Positions 19,995 through 29,739 of a DNA stretch of 64,000 nt are shown piece after piece. The notes beneath the pieces are model-generated. The model had not been told where the DNA came from. It did not search any database and saw nothing but the letters and a program-made list of their open reading frames with translations. The position numbers were made by a program, and so were the translations under genes. The stretch comes from an uncultured Methylocystaceae bacterium (lineage in GTDB: Bacteria > Pseudomonadota > Alphaproteobacteria > Rhizobiales > Beijerinckiaceae): positions 1 through 64,000 of the forward strand of contig CALMZV010000051.1 in assembly GCA_937870755.1 (NCBI GenBank). The letters are read 5' to 3'. Position 1 is the stretch's first letter, and each line of letters starts with the position of its first letter.

Positions 19995-20960
19995 TCACCC
20001 GCCCATCTTCATTCCGCTCGGATAGTAACGGAATCCCTCGCCCGCCTTCGCCACATGGCCGATGCCGGGCCATGCGAAATGATAGGCCAGGATGGGGATG
20101 CGTTTTTCCGCCAGCATGGTGAGATGTTTCACCCGGCTCTGGGCGGACTGCTTGGGGTCGGTGTCGTAAGCGAATTCGGTGAGCGGCTTTTGCATGAGCA
20201 GCACCGGATGGTGCGTGAGGTCGCCGATGTAGCAGAGGTTTTCCTTGCCCGACGTGATCATGAAGATCGTGTGGCCGACGGTGTGGCCGGGCGCGGAGAT
20301 CGCCTGAATTCCCGGCAGGAACTCCTGACCGTCCTTGATGAACACCAGACGCTCGCGGTTGGGCATGAGATTGTCGCGCGCGGCCGTGCCGAAATCCTTC
20401 AGCGGCCCCGACAGGATGCTGTCGGCCGTCCAGTAATCGAAATCGGCCTGGCTGATGTAGTATTGCGCGTTCGGGAAGTTGCGCTGGCCGTCGGCCGACA
20501 TGCAGCCGCCGCAGTGGTCGATGTGCGCATGGCTCATCACCACCGCGTCGATGTCCTTGGGGTCTATGCCCGCCTGTTTCATCGTCGCCAGCAATTTGCC
20601 GGTCGTGGGGCCGAACATTTTCGAGGCGCCCATGCCTGTGTCGAATAGCACGAGCCTGTCGCCGGTGTTGAGGATGAGCACGTTCTGTTCGAGCAGCGCG
20701 GCGCCTGTCGGCAGGAAGTTCTCCGTGAGCTGCCTGTCGATTTCCTCGGCCGAAAGTCCGTTGAAATTCTTGCGCGGATCGCCAAGCGGCAGCACGCCGT
20801 CGGAGACGATGGTGATCTCGGCGTCGCCGAGTTTCGTTCGGTAATAGTAGGGCGCGGGCGTGTTGATCATCGGCGCGCGCGCCAGGCTTGCGCCGGGCAG
20901 GGCGAGCGCGGCGGCGCCGGCGGCGCCTGTGAGCAGGGTGCGACGCGAAATGTCCATCAT
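19995..20960 (-). CDS. Tat-exported MBL-fold metallohydrolase
   Basis: A 321-residue protein. The N-terminus MMDISRRTLLTG followed by a hydrophobic stretch and ASLARA is a twin-arginine signal, so it is exported folded to the periplasm. The metallo-beta-lactamase motif HAHIDHCGG supplies HxHxDH zinc ligands, with further ligands in GHTVGH and the Asp in GDLTHHP. Relatives include quorum-quenching lactonases and other hydrolases; the substrate is unknown. Two ATGs (20960 and 20957) are possible, with GGAGGA just upstream; in-frame ATGs at 20972 and 20988 are less likely. Confidence 0.88.
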   Translation of the reverse strand: MMDISRRTLLTGAAGAAALALPGASLARAPMINTPAPYYYRTKLGDAEITIVSDGVLPLGDPRKNFNGLSAEEIDRQLTENFLPTGAALLEQNVLILNTGDRLVLFDTGMGASKMFGPTTGKLLATMKQAGIDPKDIDAVVMSHAHIDHCGGCMSADGQRNFPNAQYYISQADFDYWTADSILSGPLKDFGTAARDNLMPNRERLVFIKDGQEFLPGIQAISAPGHTVGHTIFMITSGKENLCYIGDLTHHPVLLMQKPLTEFAYDTDPKQSAQSRVKHLTMLAEKRIPILAYHFAWPGIGHVAKAGEGFRYYPSGMKMGG

Positions 20961-21055
20961 GGGTTCCTCCATGGCTGGCCGGTTCATTGCGGGGCGACGC
21001 TTCTGCGGCGTCGTCGGCGCGTCCTGACGGACGCTTCGCCGGGCGTTCCGGCGAG

Positions 21056-21769
21056 TCAGAGGACGAGGGTCCAGCCCTCGTGGCCCAGGCGTTCCTGCGG
21101 TCGGTAGCGCGCCTTGTAGTCCATCTTGCGCGAGCCATTGACCCAGTAACCGAGATAGAGATGCGGCAGGCCGAGCGCGCGCGCGCGCTCGATATGGTCG
21201 AGGATCATGTAGGCGCCGAGCGAACGTTTCGTCTCGTCGGGATCGTAGATCGAATAGACCATCGACAGGCCGTCGCCGAGCGTGTCGGTCAGGCAGCAGG
21301 CGAGGAGTTCGCCGTCGCGCCGATATTCGACGATCGCCGTATCGACATGCGAATCCTCGATCATCATCGCGAAGTCGAGCACCGTCATGTCGGCCATGCC
21401 GCCGTCGGAATGGCGCGCATCGACATAGTCGCGGAACAGGTCGTACAGTTCGGACGTCGCATGCGCGGGCGCGAGCGCGCGCGTCACATCCGCGTTCTGG
21501 CGCAGAATGCGACGCTGGTTGCGCGACGGCTCGAACGCATCCACCAGCACGCGCACGGACACGCAGGCGTGGCAGCCCTCGCAGGCCGGGCGATAGGCGA
21601 TGGTCTGCGAGCGGCGGAAGCCGGCTTCCGTCAGCCTGTCGTTCAGCGCGCGCGCGCGCCGCCCGATGAGATGCGTGAAAATCTTGCGCTCCTCGCGCCC
21701 CGGAAGATAGGGGCAGGGCGACGGCGAGGTCAGATAGAATTGGGGCGCGTCGCGCGGCTCTCTCGTCAC
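21056..21769 (-). CDS. bpt: Aspartate/glutamate leucyltransferase (N-end rule)
   Basis: A 237-residue aminoacyl-tRNA-protein transferase that puts Leu on proteins with N-terminal Asp or Glu, marking them for ClpS/ClpAP. Signatures: [15 protein letters not shown] near the start, the Cys motif ACEGCHACV (about 65-75), and the C-terminal [20 protein letters not shown]. The GTG at 21769 is preferred because it follows a GGGAG site and gives the family N-terminus [12 protein letters not shown]; a TTG at 21793 would add 8 residues. Confidence 0.92.
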   Translation of the reverse strand: MTREPRDAPQFYLTSPSPCPYLPGREERKIFTHLIGRRARALNDRLTEAGFRRSQTIAYRPACEGCHACVSVRVLVDAFEPSRNQRRILRQNADVTRALAPAHATSELYDLFRDYVDARHSDGGMADMTVLDFAMMIEDSHVDTAIVEYRRDGELLACCLTDTLGDGLSMVYSIYDPDETKRSLGAYMILDHIERARALGLPHLYLGYWVNGSRKMDYKARYRPQERLGHEGWTLVL

Positions 21770-21825
21770 ATGCGGCTCCCGCTCGGAAAACAATTAGAGC
21801 ACGGGCCGCGCAAAACGCAACGCGC

Positions 21826-21856
21826 AAAAAAAAACGCGGGCCGGCCGGCCCGCGTT
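21826..21856 (-). terminator. Rho-independent terminator after the RDD gene
   Basis: Read on the minus strand, a perfect palindrome (21833-21856, centre ggccggcc) is followed by a run of nine T (the A-run at 21826-21834). This is the strongest intrinsic terminator in the window. It separates the RDD gene from bpt. Confidence 0.88.
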
Positions 21857-21877
21857 CGCGTCGGGAAGAGCTGCGCG

Positions 21878-22348
21878 TCAGTTCGTGCGGCGCAGCACGA
21901 TCACGCCGGCCAGCATGTCGTGCAGGCAGCGCTTGTCGCTCGCAAGCAGCGACACGAGAAGGATGGGCGCGAACACCGTGATCGACACGTAGTAGAGAAT
22001 GGCGTGCACCGCCGCGCCGAGGAAGGACACCCGTTCGCCGCTCATGGTGAGCATTTCGAGATCCATCGCCTTCATGCCCGGCGTCGCCTGGCGCCAGCCC
22101 GAGATCGTCATGCCGTTGTAGAAAAAGGCGACGATCGGAAAGAGCGGCGGCAGGAAGAACCACGCCAGACCCAGCGTGACGAAGCCGAGCGCGAGAAAAA
22201 TCAGCGTGGAGACGATCGCCACCAGCACGAGGTCGAGCAGGATTGCGACCATGCGGCGCGTGCGCACGCCCGCCAGCAGCGCCTCGGGGATCGGCGCGTT
22301 GAAGCTCGCCGGCCGGGGGGAGGGAGTGTAACCGCCTTGATACGTCAT
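21878..22348 (-). CDS. RDD family membrane protein
   Basis: A 156-residue membrane protein with the RDD pattern: the first membrane helix carries RRMVAILLDLVLV, two further helices follow, and the closing KRCLHDMLAGVIVL is the family C-terminal motif. The role of RDD proteins is poorly defined; some are ion antiporters. The ATG at 22348 has AGGAG 7 bases upstream. It is followed by a clear terminator. Confidence 0.88.
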   Translation of the reverse strand: MTYQGGYTPSPRPASFNAPIPEALLAGVRTRRMVAILLDLVLVAIVSTLIFLALGFVTLGLAWFFLPPLFPIVAFFYNGMTISGWRQATPGMKAMDLEMLTMSGERVSFLGAAVHAILYYVSITVFAPILLVSLLASDKRCLHDMLAGVIVLRRTN

Positions 22349-22453
22349 ATCCGCGCTCCTGGCGCCGGGTGAAGGTTCGGCCGATTGGGGCCGCGCCAAA
22401 ATGTGGTAGAGGGCTTTGAAAGATCAAGGAGCGGGCGGGGAAATGTCGAGCCG

Positions 22454-23389
22454 ATGAAGGGAGGTTTTTCCAGGGGCCTGTTCTGGCTCGCTTTGACCAT
22501 TCTGATCTGGGGCGCCTACATGCCCGTCGGCAAGGTTGTCGGCGCCAGCATCGACGTCTTCTGGGTGACGGCCATCCGCTATGCCTTCGCCAGCGCCTTT
22601 CTGGCGGCGCTCGTGCTGGCGATGGAGGGGCCGCACGCGCTCGTGCCGCCGCGCCGGGATTTCTGGACGCTGTTGCTGCTGGGCGCGCTGGGGGCGGCCG
22701 GTTTCGGCCTGTTCTCCTATCTCGGCGTGCGGCTCACCCGGCCCGAACACGCGGCCGCCATATCCTCGCTCACCCCCATCAACGTCGCCATTTTCCGCGC
22801 GCTCCAGTCGCGCAGGATGCCGGCGGCGGGGCTGATGGCGGCGATCGTCGCGGTGGTGGCGGGGGGCGTTCTCGTCGTCACGCGCGGCGATCTTTCCTCG
22901 CTGGCCTCGGGCGGCAGCATGTTCGGCAACCTGCTGGTGCTGATCTCCTCGCTGTGCTGGACGTTCTACACCATCCGCGCCAGTACGATGGTGGGCTATT
23001 CGGCGCTGCGGCTGACCATGCTCAGCTGTTCGCTCGGCGCGCCGGTCGGGCTGGCGCTGGCGGTCCTCGTCACCGCGCTCGGTTACGCCCATCCGCCGAC
23101 GGTCGGCGATTTTCTCGCCATCTGGCCGCAGACGATCTACCTGTTCGTGCTGGTTTCGGCGGTGTCGATCATCACCTGGAACATCGCCGTGCGCGAAGTG
23201 GGCGCGCAGACGGCGACGATCTTCGCGACCTTCACGCCCGTCGTGCCGTTCGCCTGGGCGTGGTGGAACGGGCAGCGGTTCACGGTCGCGGAGATGCTGG
23301 GCGTGGCGCTCATCATCGGCGCCATTCTCGCCCACAATCTGAACGAGGCGCGCAAGGCGCGGGCGGCCGCGCGCGCGGCGCGGCCGTAG
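22454..23389 (+). CDS. EamA/DMT-superfamily transporter
   Basis: A 311-residue protein with about ten membrane segments forming two EamA repeats. The first repeat ends near residue 140 and the second near 300. Pro and Gly positions such as SSLTPINVAIFRAL match the family. Members export amino acids, metabolites or drugs; the substrate cannot be predicted. The ATG at 22454 starts just before the first membrane segment. Divergent from the RDD gene. Confidence 0.9.
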   Translation: MKGGFSRGLFWLALTILIWGAYMPVGKVVGASIDVFWVTAIRYAFASAFLAALVLAMEGPHALVPPRRDFWTLLLLGALGAAGFGLFSYLGVRLTRPEHAAAISSLTPINVAIFRALQSRRMPAAGLMAAIVAVVAGGVLVVTRGDLSSLASGGSMFGNLLVLISSLCWTFYTIRASTMVGYSALRLTMLSCSLGAPVGLALAVLVTALGYAHPPTVGDFLAIWPQTIYLFVLVSAVSIITWNIAVREVGAQTATIFATFTPVVPFAWAWWNGQRFTVAEMLGVALIIGAILAHNLNEARKARAAARAARP

Positions 23390-23426
23390 AGCGCCCATCC
23401 GCGTCGCCCGCTGCGGCCCGGGCGCC

Positions 23427-23873
23427 TCAGGCGTCCTCCACCTGATCGAGCCAGTCGCCGTAGCCCTGCGCCTCCATCTCCTCGCGCGGGATGAAGCGCA
23501 GCGAGGCCGAGTTGATGCAATAGCGCAGGCCGCCGGTTTCGCGCGGGCCGTCCGGGAACACGTGGCCCAGGTGGCTGTCGCCGTCGGCGGACCGCACCTC
23601 GGTGCGGATCATGCCGTGGCTGGCGTCGCGCAATTCCTTCACGCGCGCGGGCTCGATGGGTTTTGTGAAGCTCGGCCAGCCGCAATGGCTTTCGTATTTG
23701 TCCGACGAGGCGAAGAGCGGCTCGCCGGAAACGATGTCCACGTAGATGCCAGGCCGCTTGTTGTAGAGATGTTCGCCCGTGCCCGGCCGCTCGGTGCCGG
23801 CCTCCTGCGTCACCCAGCGCTGCTCGGGCGTGAGCGCGGCGATGGCCTCGGGCGTGGCGCGGAACTGCTTCAT
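23427..23873 (-). CDS. msrB: Peptide-methionine (R)-S-oxide reductase
   Basis: A 148-residue repair enzyme that reduces methionine-R-sulfoxide in proteins. The catalytic Cys is in [11 protein letters not shown], with the substrate-binding CGWPSF and [10 protein letters not shown]. The zinc CxxC pairs found in many MsrB proteins are absent, so this is the zinc-free type. A GGAGG site lies 7 bases before the ATG. It lies downstream of hemB on the same strand. Confidence 0.95.
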   Translation of the reverse strand: MKQFRATPEAIAALTPEQRWVTQEAGTERPGTGEHLYNKRPGIYVDIVSGEPLFASSDKYESHCGWPSFTKPIEPARVKELRDASHGMIRTEVRSADGDSHLGHVFPDGPRETGGLRYCINSASLRFIPREEMEAQGYGDWLDQVEDA

Positions 23874-23959
23874 GGCGATCCTCCGGGTGCGTTCCGCCGC
23901 AATATGGGCGCCGCCTCACGCAGGAGCAATGCGCGCTACAGCTCCGTCCCCGTCCGAGC

Positions 23960-25036
<1,077 letters not shown>

Positions 25037-25139
25037 TTAGGCGCAGCCCCCGCGCGCCACAAGCGCGGCGCGCGCGGGTTTCCTCCGCCGGCCGAAATGA
25101 GTATGGCTAGCCCGGCTCACGCCCCCTGCCGGAGGAACC

Positions 25140-26189
25140 ATGTCTGAAGAAGCGATCTGTCGGAAACGCGGCGCGGCCGGCCATATTCTGCTCAACCGGC
25201 CGCAGGCGCTGAACGCGCTGACGCTCGGCATGGTGCGCGAAATCGCCGGCGCGCTCGACGCCTGGGAGCACGACCCCGCGGTCAAATGCGTGGTGGTGGA
25301 AGGCGCCGGCGGCAAGGCGTTCTGCGCGGGCGGCGACATCCGGCTGCTCTACGATCAGGGGCGGGCGGGCGACCATGCGGCGCAACGCGCCTTCTGGGGC
25401 GAGGAATATATCCTCAACCGGCGCATCAAACGCTATCCCAAGCCCTATGTGGCGCTGGTCGACGGCATCGACATGGGCGGCGGCGTCGGCGTTTCGCTGC
25501 ACGGCTCGCACCGGATCGCCGGCGACAGGTTCCTGTTCGCCATGCCGGAGGTCGGCATCGGCTTCTTCCCGGATGTCGGCGCCACCTATTTTCTTCCGCG
25601 CCTGCCGGGCGAGATGGGAACCTATCTGGCCATCACCGGCGCGCGTGTGGGGGCGGGCGACGCGGTCGCGCTCGGCATCGCCACCGCCTACGTTCCGTCC
25701 GCCAAATTCGCGGAGCTTGCCGAGGCGCTGTGCGCGGAAGGCGATGCGGACGCGGTCGTCCGCCGGTTCGCGCAGGCTGCTCCCGCTTCGCCGCTGATGG
25801 CGCACGAACCGGTGATCGACCGCTGTTTCGACAAAGCGAGCGTGGCGGAGGTGCTCGCCGCGCTCGATGCGGACGGGTCGGACTTCGCGAAAGCGACGCG
25901 CGCGGACATGCTCGGCAAGTCGCCGACCAGCATGGCGGTCGCGCTCAAGCAGATGCATGTCGGCGGCAAGCTCGACATCGAGGATGCGATGGTCCTCGAA
26001 TATCGCATCGTCTCGCGGCTCTGCCACGGGTTCGATTTCTACGAGGGCGTGCGCGCCACGATCGTGGACAAGGACAAGAATCCGAAATGGCGGCCGGCTG
26101 CGGTCGCCGACGTGCGCGCGCAGGACATCGATGCGATGTTCGCGCCGCTCGGCGCGCAGGACATCGTGTTCGACCGGGCGGACGCGTGA
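25140..26189 (+). CDS. 3-hydroxyisobutyryl-CoA hydrolase (crotonase family)
   Basis: A 349-residue crotonase-fold enzyme. Length, AFCAGGDIRLLY, GGGVGVSLHGSHRIA, PEVGIGFFPDVGATYFLPRL and the C-terminal KDKNPKW pattern match 3-hydroxyisobutyryl-CoA hydrolase of valine breakdown rather than a simple enoyl-CoA hydratase. A GGAGGAACC site precedes the ATG. It overlaps the next gene by 4 bases. A related enoyl-CoA hydratase role is the alternative. Confidence 0.88.
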   Translation: MSEEAICRKRGAAGHILLNRPQALNALTLGMVREIAGALDAWEHDPAVKCVVVEGAGGKAFCAGGDIRLLYDQGRAGDHAAQRAFWGEEYILNRRIKRYPKPYVALVDGIDMGGGVGVSLHGSHRIAGDRFLFAMPEVGIGFFPDVGATYFLPRLPGEMGTYLAITGARVGAGDAVALGIATAYVPSAKFAELAEALCAEGDADAVVRRFAQAAPASPLMAHEPVIDRCFDKASVAEVLAALDADGSDFAKATRADMLGKSPTSMAVALKQMHVGGKLDIEDAMVLEYRIVSRLCHGFDFYEGVRATIVDKDKNPKWRPAAVADVRAQDIDAMFAPLGAQDIVFDRADA

Positions 26190-26686
26190 CGAAACCGAAC
26201 GAAGATCGCGACGCGGCCATCGTCGTCGGCGGCCGCAAGGAAAACGGCGAAACCCGCTGGGGCATGTTGCTCGTGCTCTTCATGCGGATCGTCGCCGCGC
26301 TGTGGATCGCGCAGGGGCTGGCGCAATGGCGTCTGGTGCTGATGTCGCCGACGCCGCTGTTCGATCAGGTTTCGCGGCCGATCGGCGTCGCCATCGCCGC
26401 GTTCGCGGTGCTCGACATTCTGGCCGGCGTCGGTTTGTGGCTCGCCGCCGCGTGGGGCGGCGTGGTGTGGCTGCTGGTGACGATCGGGCAGATCGCGGTC
26501 GCGTTCATGATGCCGGATTTCTTTCCGGGCGGCCGCATCGTCGCGCTGCTCGATGCGACGCTGATCGCGCTCTATCTGTTCCTGACGTGGCAGGCGGGCC
26601 GCGAGCCGGAGCGTCGTTCGCGCACGGGCCGGGCCGCGACGAGACTGTGGACGCGCTCCTGGGACCGGCTCCTGAAGCGCCGCTGA
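26186..26686 (+). CDS. DUF6163 family membrane protein
   Basis: A 166-residue protein with four predicted membrane segments between about residues 25 and 135 and a basic C-terminal tail. In rhizobia this family is found directly upstream of ldtR, as here. The start is GTG overlapping the stop of the CoA hydrolase (GTGA), indicating translational coupling. Function unknown; the ldtR/ldtP neighbourhood hints at an envelope role. Confidence 0.78.
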   Translation: MTKPNEDRDAAIVVGGRKENGETRWGMLLVLFMRIVAALWIAQGLAQWRLVLMSPTPLFDQVSRPIGVAIAAFAVLDILAGVGLWLAAAWGGVVWLLVTIGQIAVAFMMPDFFPGGRIVALLDATLIALYLFLTWQAGREPERRSRTGRAATRLWTRSWDRLLKRR

Positions 26687-26715
26687 AGCACGGCGCCAGG
26701 ACGCGTCGCATTTTA

Positions 26716-26750
26716 GGTAAATGCTTGATTTGATTCATTCAGCATTCACC
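26716..26750. promoter_or_regulatory. Candidate operator: inverted repeat upstream of ldtR
   Basis: The half-sites ggtaaatgc (26716-26724) and gcattcacc (26742-26750) are inverted with 8 of 9 matches and a 17-base spacer, in an unusually AT-rich stretch about 130 bases before ldtR. MarR-family proteins often bind inverted repeats in their own promoters, but no site for this one is known to me. Confidence 0.3.
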
Positions 26751-26879
26751 GAAAATCGCGCCTTTCGGGTAAACGCCGGATTCAGTCTATTGCTTAAACC
26801 GCTCTTCATCTGCGCCGCTTAAATTGCACGCAACGAAGCCGGAGAACCGGCGCGCAAAACAGCAGATGGGGTTGTCGTC

Positions 26880-27392
26880 ATGTCGCAAGCAGTGAAAGTG
26901 GAAAGCGCCCAGTCCCGCACCGAACGGCTCGGCGAAATCCGTCCGGTCTATCTGGAGGCGCTCACGCTGGTCGAGCGGCTGCACCGTCGGCTTCTGGACG
27001 TCATCAAGGACGAATTCGACCGCCGCGCGCGCTCCGACATCAACTCGGTGCAGGCGTTGCTGCTCTACAATATCGGCGGCAAGGAACTCACGGCGGGCGA
27101 ACTGCGCACGCGCGGCTACTATCTCGGCTCGAACGTGTCCTACAACGTCAAGAAGCTGGTGGAGATGGGCTATCTCCATCATGCCCGCTCGCGCGTCGAC
27201 CGCCGCGCGGTGCGCATCAGCCTGACGGAGAAGGGCAAGGAAGTGCACGAGATCGTCGCCACGCTCTACGACAAGCACGTGGCCACGGTCGAGCAGATCG
27301 GCGGCATCTCCTGCGACGAATTCAAGCGCGTGAACACCGCGCTGGTGCGGCTCGAACGGTTCTGGACCGACCAGATCCGCTACCGGCTCTGA
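26880..27392 (+). CDS. ldtR: MarR-family transcriptional regulator LdtR
   Basis: A 170-residue winged-helix regulator. The recognition region reads TAGELRTRGYYLGSNVSYNVKKLVEMGYL and the wing SRVDRRAVRISLTEKG. It closely follows the rhizobial LdtR type, known in Liberibacter as the activator of the L,D-transpeptidase gene ldtP in osmotic-stress tolerance. Here ldtP lies 2.3 kb downstream, behind a GGDEF-EAL gene. A strong terminator follows. Confidence 0.88.
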   Translation: MSQAVKVESAQSRTERLGEIRPVYLEALTLVERLHRRLLDVIKDEFDRRARSDINSVQALLLYNIGGKELTAGELRTRGYYLGSNVSYNVKKLVEMGYLHHARSRVDRRAVRISLTEKGKEVHEIVATLYDKHVATVEQIGGISCDEFKRVNTALVRLERFWTDQIRYRL

Positions 27393-27419
27393 TTTCCTTA
27401 ACCATATCCTCGATTTTCG

Positions 27420-27456
27420 ACCGCCCTGACGCCGTGTCACGGGCGGTTGTTTTTTC
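27420..27456 (+). terminator. Rho-independent terminator after ldtR
   Basis: A hairpin with arms accgccctgac and gtcacgggcggt (27420-27447, one bulged base) is followed by ttgtttttt. It should separate ldtR transcription from the GGDEF-EAL gene. Confidence 0.8.
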
Positions 27457-27583
27457 TCAATCGCCAGAGCGCGTTCGTCCCCGCCTGCGCCGCTTATTGC
27501 AAAAGCGCGCCGAATGCGGGCGCCGACGTTGGCCAAACCATTAATTCTTCTCCGACTAGTGTCGTGGCTCGGGTGAAATCAAT

Positions 27584-29554
27584 ATGGAGCGCGTAATGCC
27601 GGGCAGGGCGTTCGAGCGGGTTGTGGCGGCGTTCAGACTGGACACGAACGACCCCCACCTCATGCAGGCGCAACTCGCCGCTTTCTCCAAGCAGGTGCCG
27701 CTGCTGTATTTCACGCTGGCCGTGAATTCGGCGGCGGCCGCGTTCGCGCTCTACGGAACCGCGCCGTTCGTCCTCACCGTCGTCACGCCGGGCGTGCTGA
27801 TCCTGGCGGTGGCGATCCGCATCGTGCACTGGCTGCGCCATCGCAACGACCCGTTCGACGCCTCGCACGCCGCCAGCCGTCTGAAACTGACGGTGCGCCT
27901 TGGCTCCGCGTTCGGCGTGCTGTTTCTCACGTGGGCGATCGCGATGATGCAGTACGGCGACGCCACGTCCAAGGGACAGGTGATCTTCGCGATCGCGATG
28001 ACGGCGATCTGCTGCATCTTCTGCCTGACGCACGTGCGCGCCGCGGCGCTGATGGTGGCCATGCTGGTCATTCCGCCGTTCACGATCGTCCTTTTCTCCA
28101 GCGGCGAGCGCGCGTTCGCGACGACGGGACTCAATCTCGCGCTGGTCGCCGGCGCCATGATGTACGTGGTGCTCATTCAGGCGCGCGACTTCTCCCGCAT
28201 GGTGCGCTCGCAAATGGAAACGCAGCGCCTGAGCGACGAGAACCTGCGGCTCGCCAATCTGGATTCGCTGACCGAACTGCCGAACCGCCGGCAGTTTTTC
28301 GCGCGACTCGACGAAACGGTCGCGCGCGCGCAGCGCGAGGGCAGGAAATTCACGGTCGGCGTCATCGATCTCGACGGGTTCAAGCCCGTCAACGACCTTT
28401 ACGGCCATTTCACCGGCGACCGTCTGCTGGTGGAGACGGGTCGGCGACTGGCGGCGCTGGGCGACGACAACACGTTCTTCGCGCGGCTCGGCGGCGACGA
28501 ATTCGGCATGATCCGCTACGACGACGTGGAGCAGGCGCTGCCCTTCGGCGAAATCGTCTGCGCGCGGCTGGCCGAATCCTGCGCGCTGCCGGGAGTGGTC
28601 ACGCGCGTGGCGGCCTCGCTGGGCCTCGCCAACTATCCCGACAGCGCGCAGACCGGCGAGGCGCTCTACGAGAGCGCCGATTACGCGCCCTATCGCGCCA
28701 AGCAGCGGCGCGCCGGCCGACCCGAGATGTTCTCCGCCGAACTGCGCAGCACCATGCGGCAGTTCACGCTCATCGAGCAAAAGATGCGCGAAGCTGACAT
28801 GGATCGGGAGTTCACGCTCGAGTTCCAGCCGCTCTACGAGCTCGGCTCCGAGCGGCCGCTGGCGTTCGAGGCGCTCGCGCGCTGGACCGCGCCGGGGCTC
28901 GGCCCCGTGCCGCCGGACGTGTTCATTCCCGTCGCCGAACGCTCCGATCTCATCAACCGGCTGACGCAGGTGCTGCTGCGCAAGGCGCTGGCCGAAGCGA
29001 TGACCTGGCCGCAGGACATCCGGCTGGCGCTGAATCTGTCGATCCACGACCTCATTTCGTCGGACGCGGTGGTGAAGATCATCGCCATCATCCGCGCGAG
29101 CGGCGTCGCGCCCGGCCGGATCGATCTCGAAGTCACCGAATCCGCGCTCGTGTCGGATTTCGACAAGGCGAACGAGGCGATCCGCGCGTTCAAGAACCTC
29201 GGCGTGCGCATTTCGCTGGACGATTTCGGCACCGGCTATTCCAGCCTCGCCTATGTCCACAAACTGCCGTTCGACCGCATCAAGATCGACCGGTCGTTCG
29301 TGCAGGAGATCGACACCCATCACGCCGCGCGCGATATCGTGCGCACCGTGGTGACGCTCTGTCGCAACCTCGATCTGCAATGCGTGACCGAGGGCGTGGA
29401 GACGAGCGCGCAGGCCAATGCGCTGAAAGAGCTGGGCTGCACCACCATGCAGGGCTATTTCTTCGCCCGCCCGATGACCCCGCACGCGGTCAGCGGCCTG
29501 TTGCGGGATCTGGAGGCCGGGCCGGCCCTGCTGCCGCGCGCCGTCAACGGATAG
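27584..29554 (+). CDS. Membrane GGDEF-EAL domain protein (cyclic-di-GMP turnover)
   Basis: A 656-residue protein. The N-terminal ~200 residues hold five or six membrane segments. A GGDEF domain (about 225-385) with intact RLGGDEF follows, then an EAL domain (about 400-645) with FEALARW, LEVTESALVSD, DDFGTGYSSL, KIDRSFV and EGVET, all motifs of an active phosphodiesterase. The RxxD inhibitory site normally upstream of GGDEF is not conserved (DDNT instead). Both activities look possible; the net direction cannot be predicted. The gene separates ldtR from ldtP. Confidence 0.93.
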   Translation: MERVMPGRAFERVVAAFRLDTNDPHLMQAQLAAFSKQVPLLYFTLAVNSAAAAFALYGTAPFVLTVVTPGVLILAVAIRIVHWLRHRNDPFDASHAASRLKLTVRLGSAFGVLFLTWAIAMMQYGDATSKGQVIFAIAMTAICCIFCLTHVRAAALMVAMLVIPPFTIVLFSSGERAFATTGLNLALVAGAMMYVVLIQARDFSRMVRSQMETQRLSDENLRLANLDSLTELPNRRQFFARLDETVARAQREGRKFTVGVIDLDGFKPVNDLYGHFTGDRLLVETGRRLAALGDDNTFFARLGGDEFGMIRYDDVEQALPFGEIVCARLAESCALPGVVTRVAASLGLANYPDSAQTGEALYESADYAPYRAKQRRAGRPEMFSAELRSTMRQFTLIEQKMREADMDREFTLEFQPLYELGSERPLAFEALARWTAPGLGPVPPDVFIPVAERSDLINRLTQVLLRKALAEAMTWPQDIRLALNLSIHDLISSDAVVKIIAIIRASGVAPGRIDLEVTESALVSDFDKANEAIRAFKNLGVRISLDDFGTGYSSLAYVHKLPFDRIKIDRSFVQEIDTHHAARDIVRTVVTLCRNLDLQCVTEGVETSAQANALKELGCTTMQGYFFARPMTPHAVSGLLRDLEAGPALLPRAVNG

Positions 29555-29739
29555 GACAGGGCCGAACGGGTCGCCGGTCACAAAATCGCCGGCTTGTTCG
29601 GGCCATTTTAACCCTAGTCTTCCTATCTCTGCGTGTGTCAGAGAGTTTTCGCTTCTCCGCCGGCGAAACCGGCCGCCTCGCATTGCGCGCGGCGGGCCCC
29701 GGATCGACGGGGAGCGTCAAGAACGGATTCCGGGTCAGA

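Noticed and set aside
19995-22427. An unbroken 810-codon frame running through the MBL-fold gene, bpt and the RDD gene
   Set aside because: Only the part from about 20960 downward has protein-like features; the rest is out of frame with two recognised genes, so there is no fusion protein.
26686-26880. Riboswitch or small RNA upstream of ldtR
   Set aside because: The region is AT-rich, but I see no conserved riboswitch core or stable RNA fold with a terminator.
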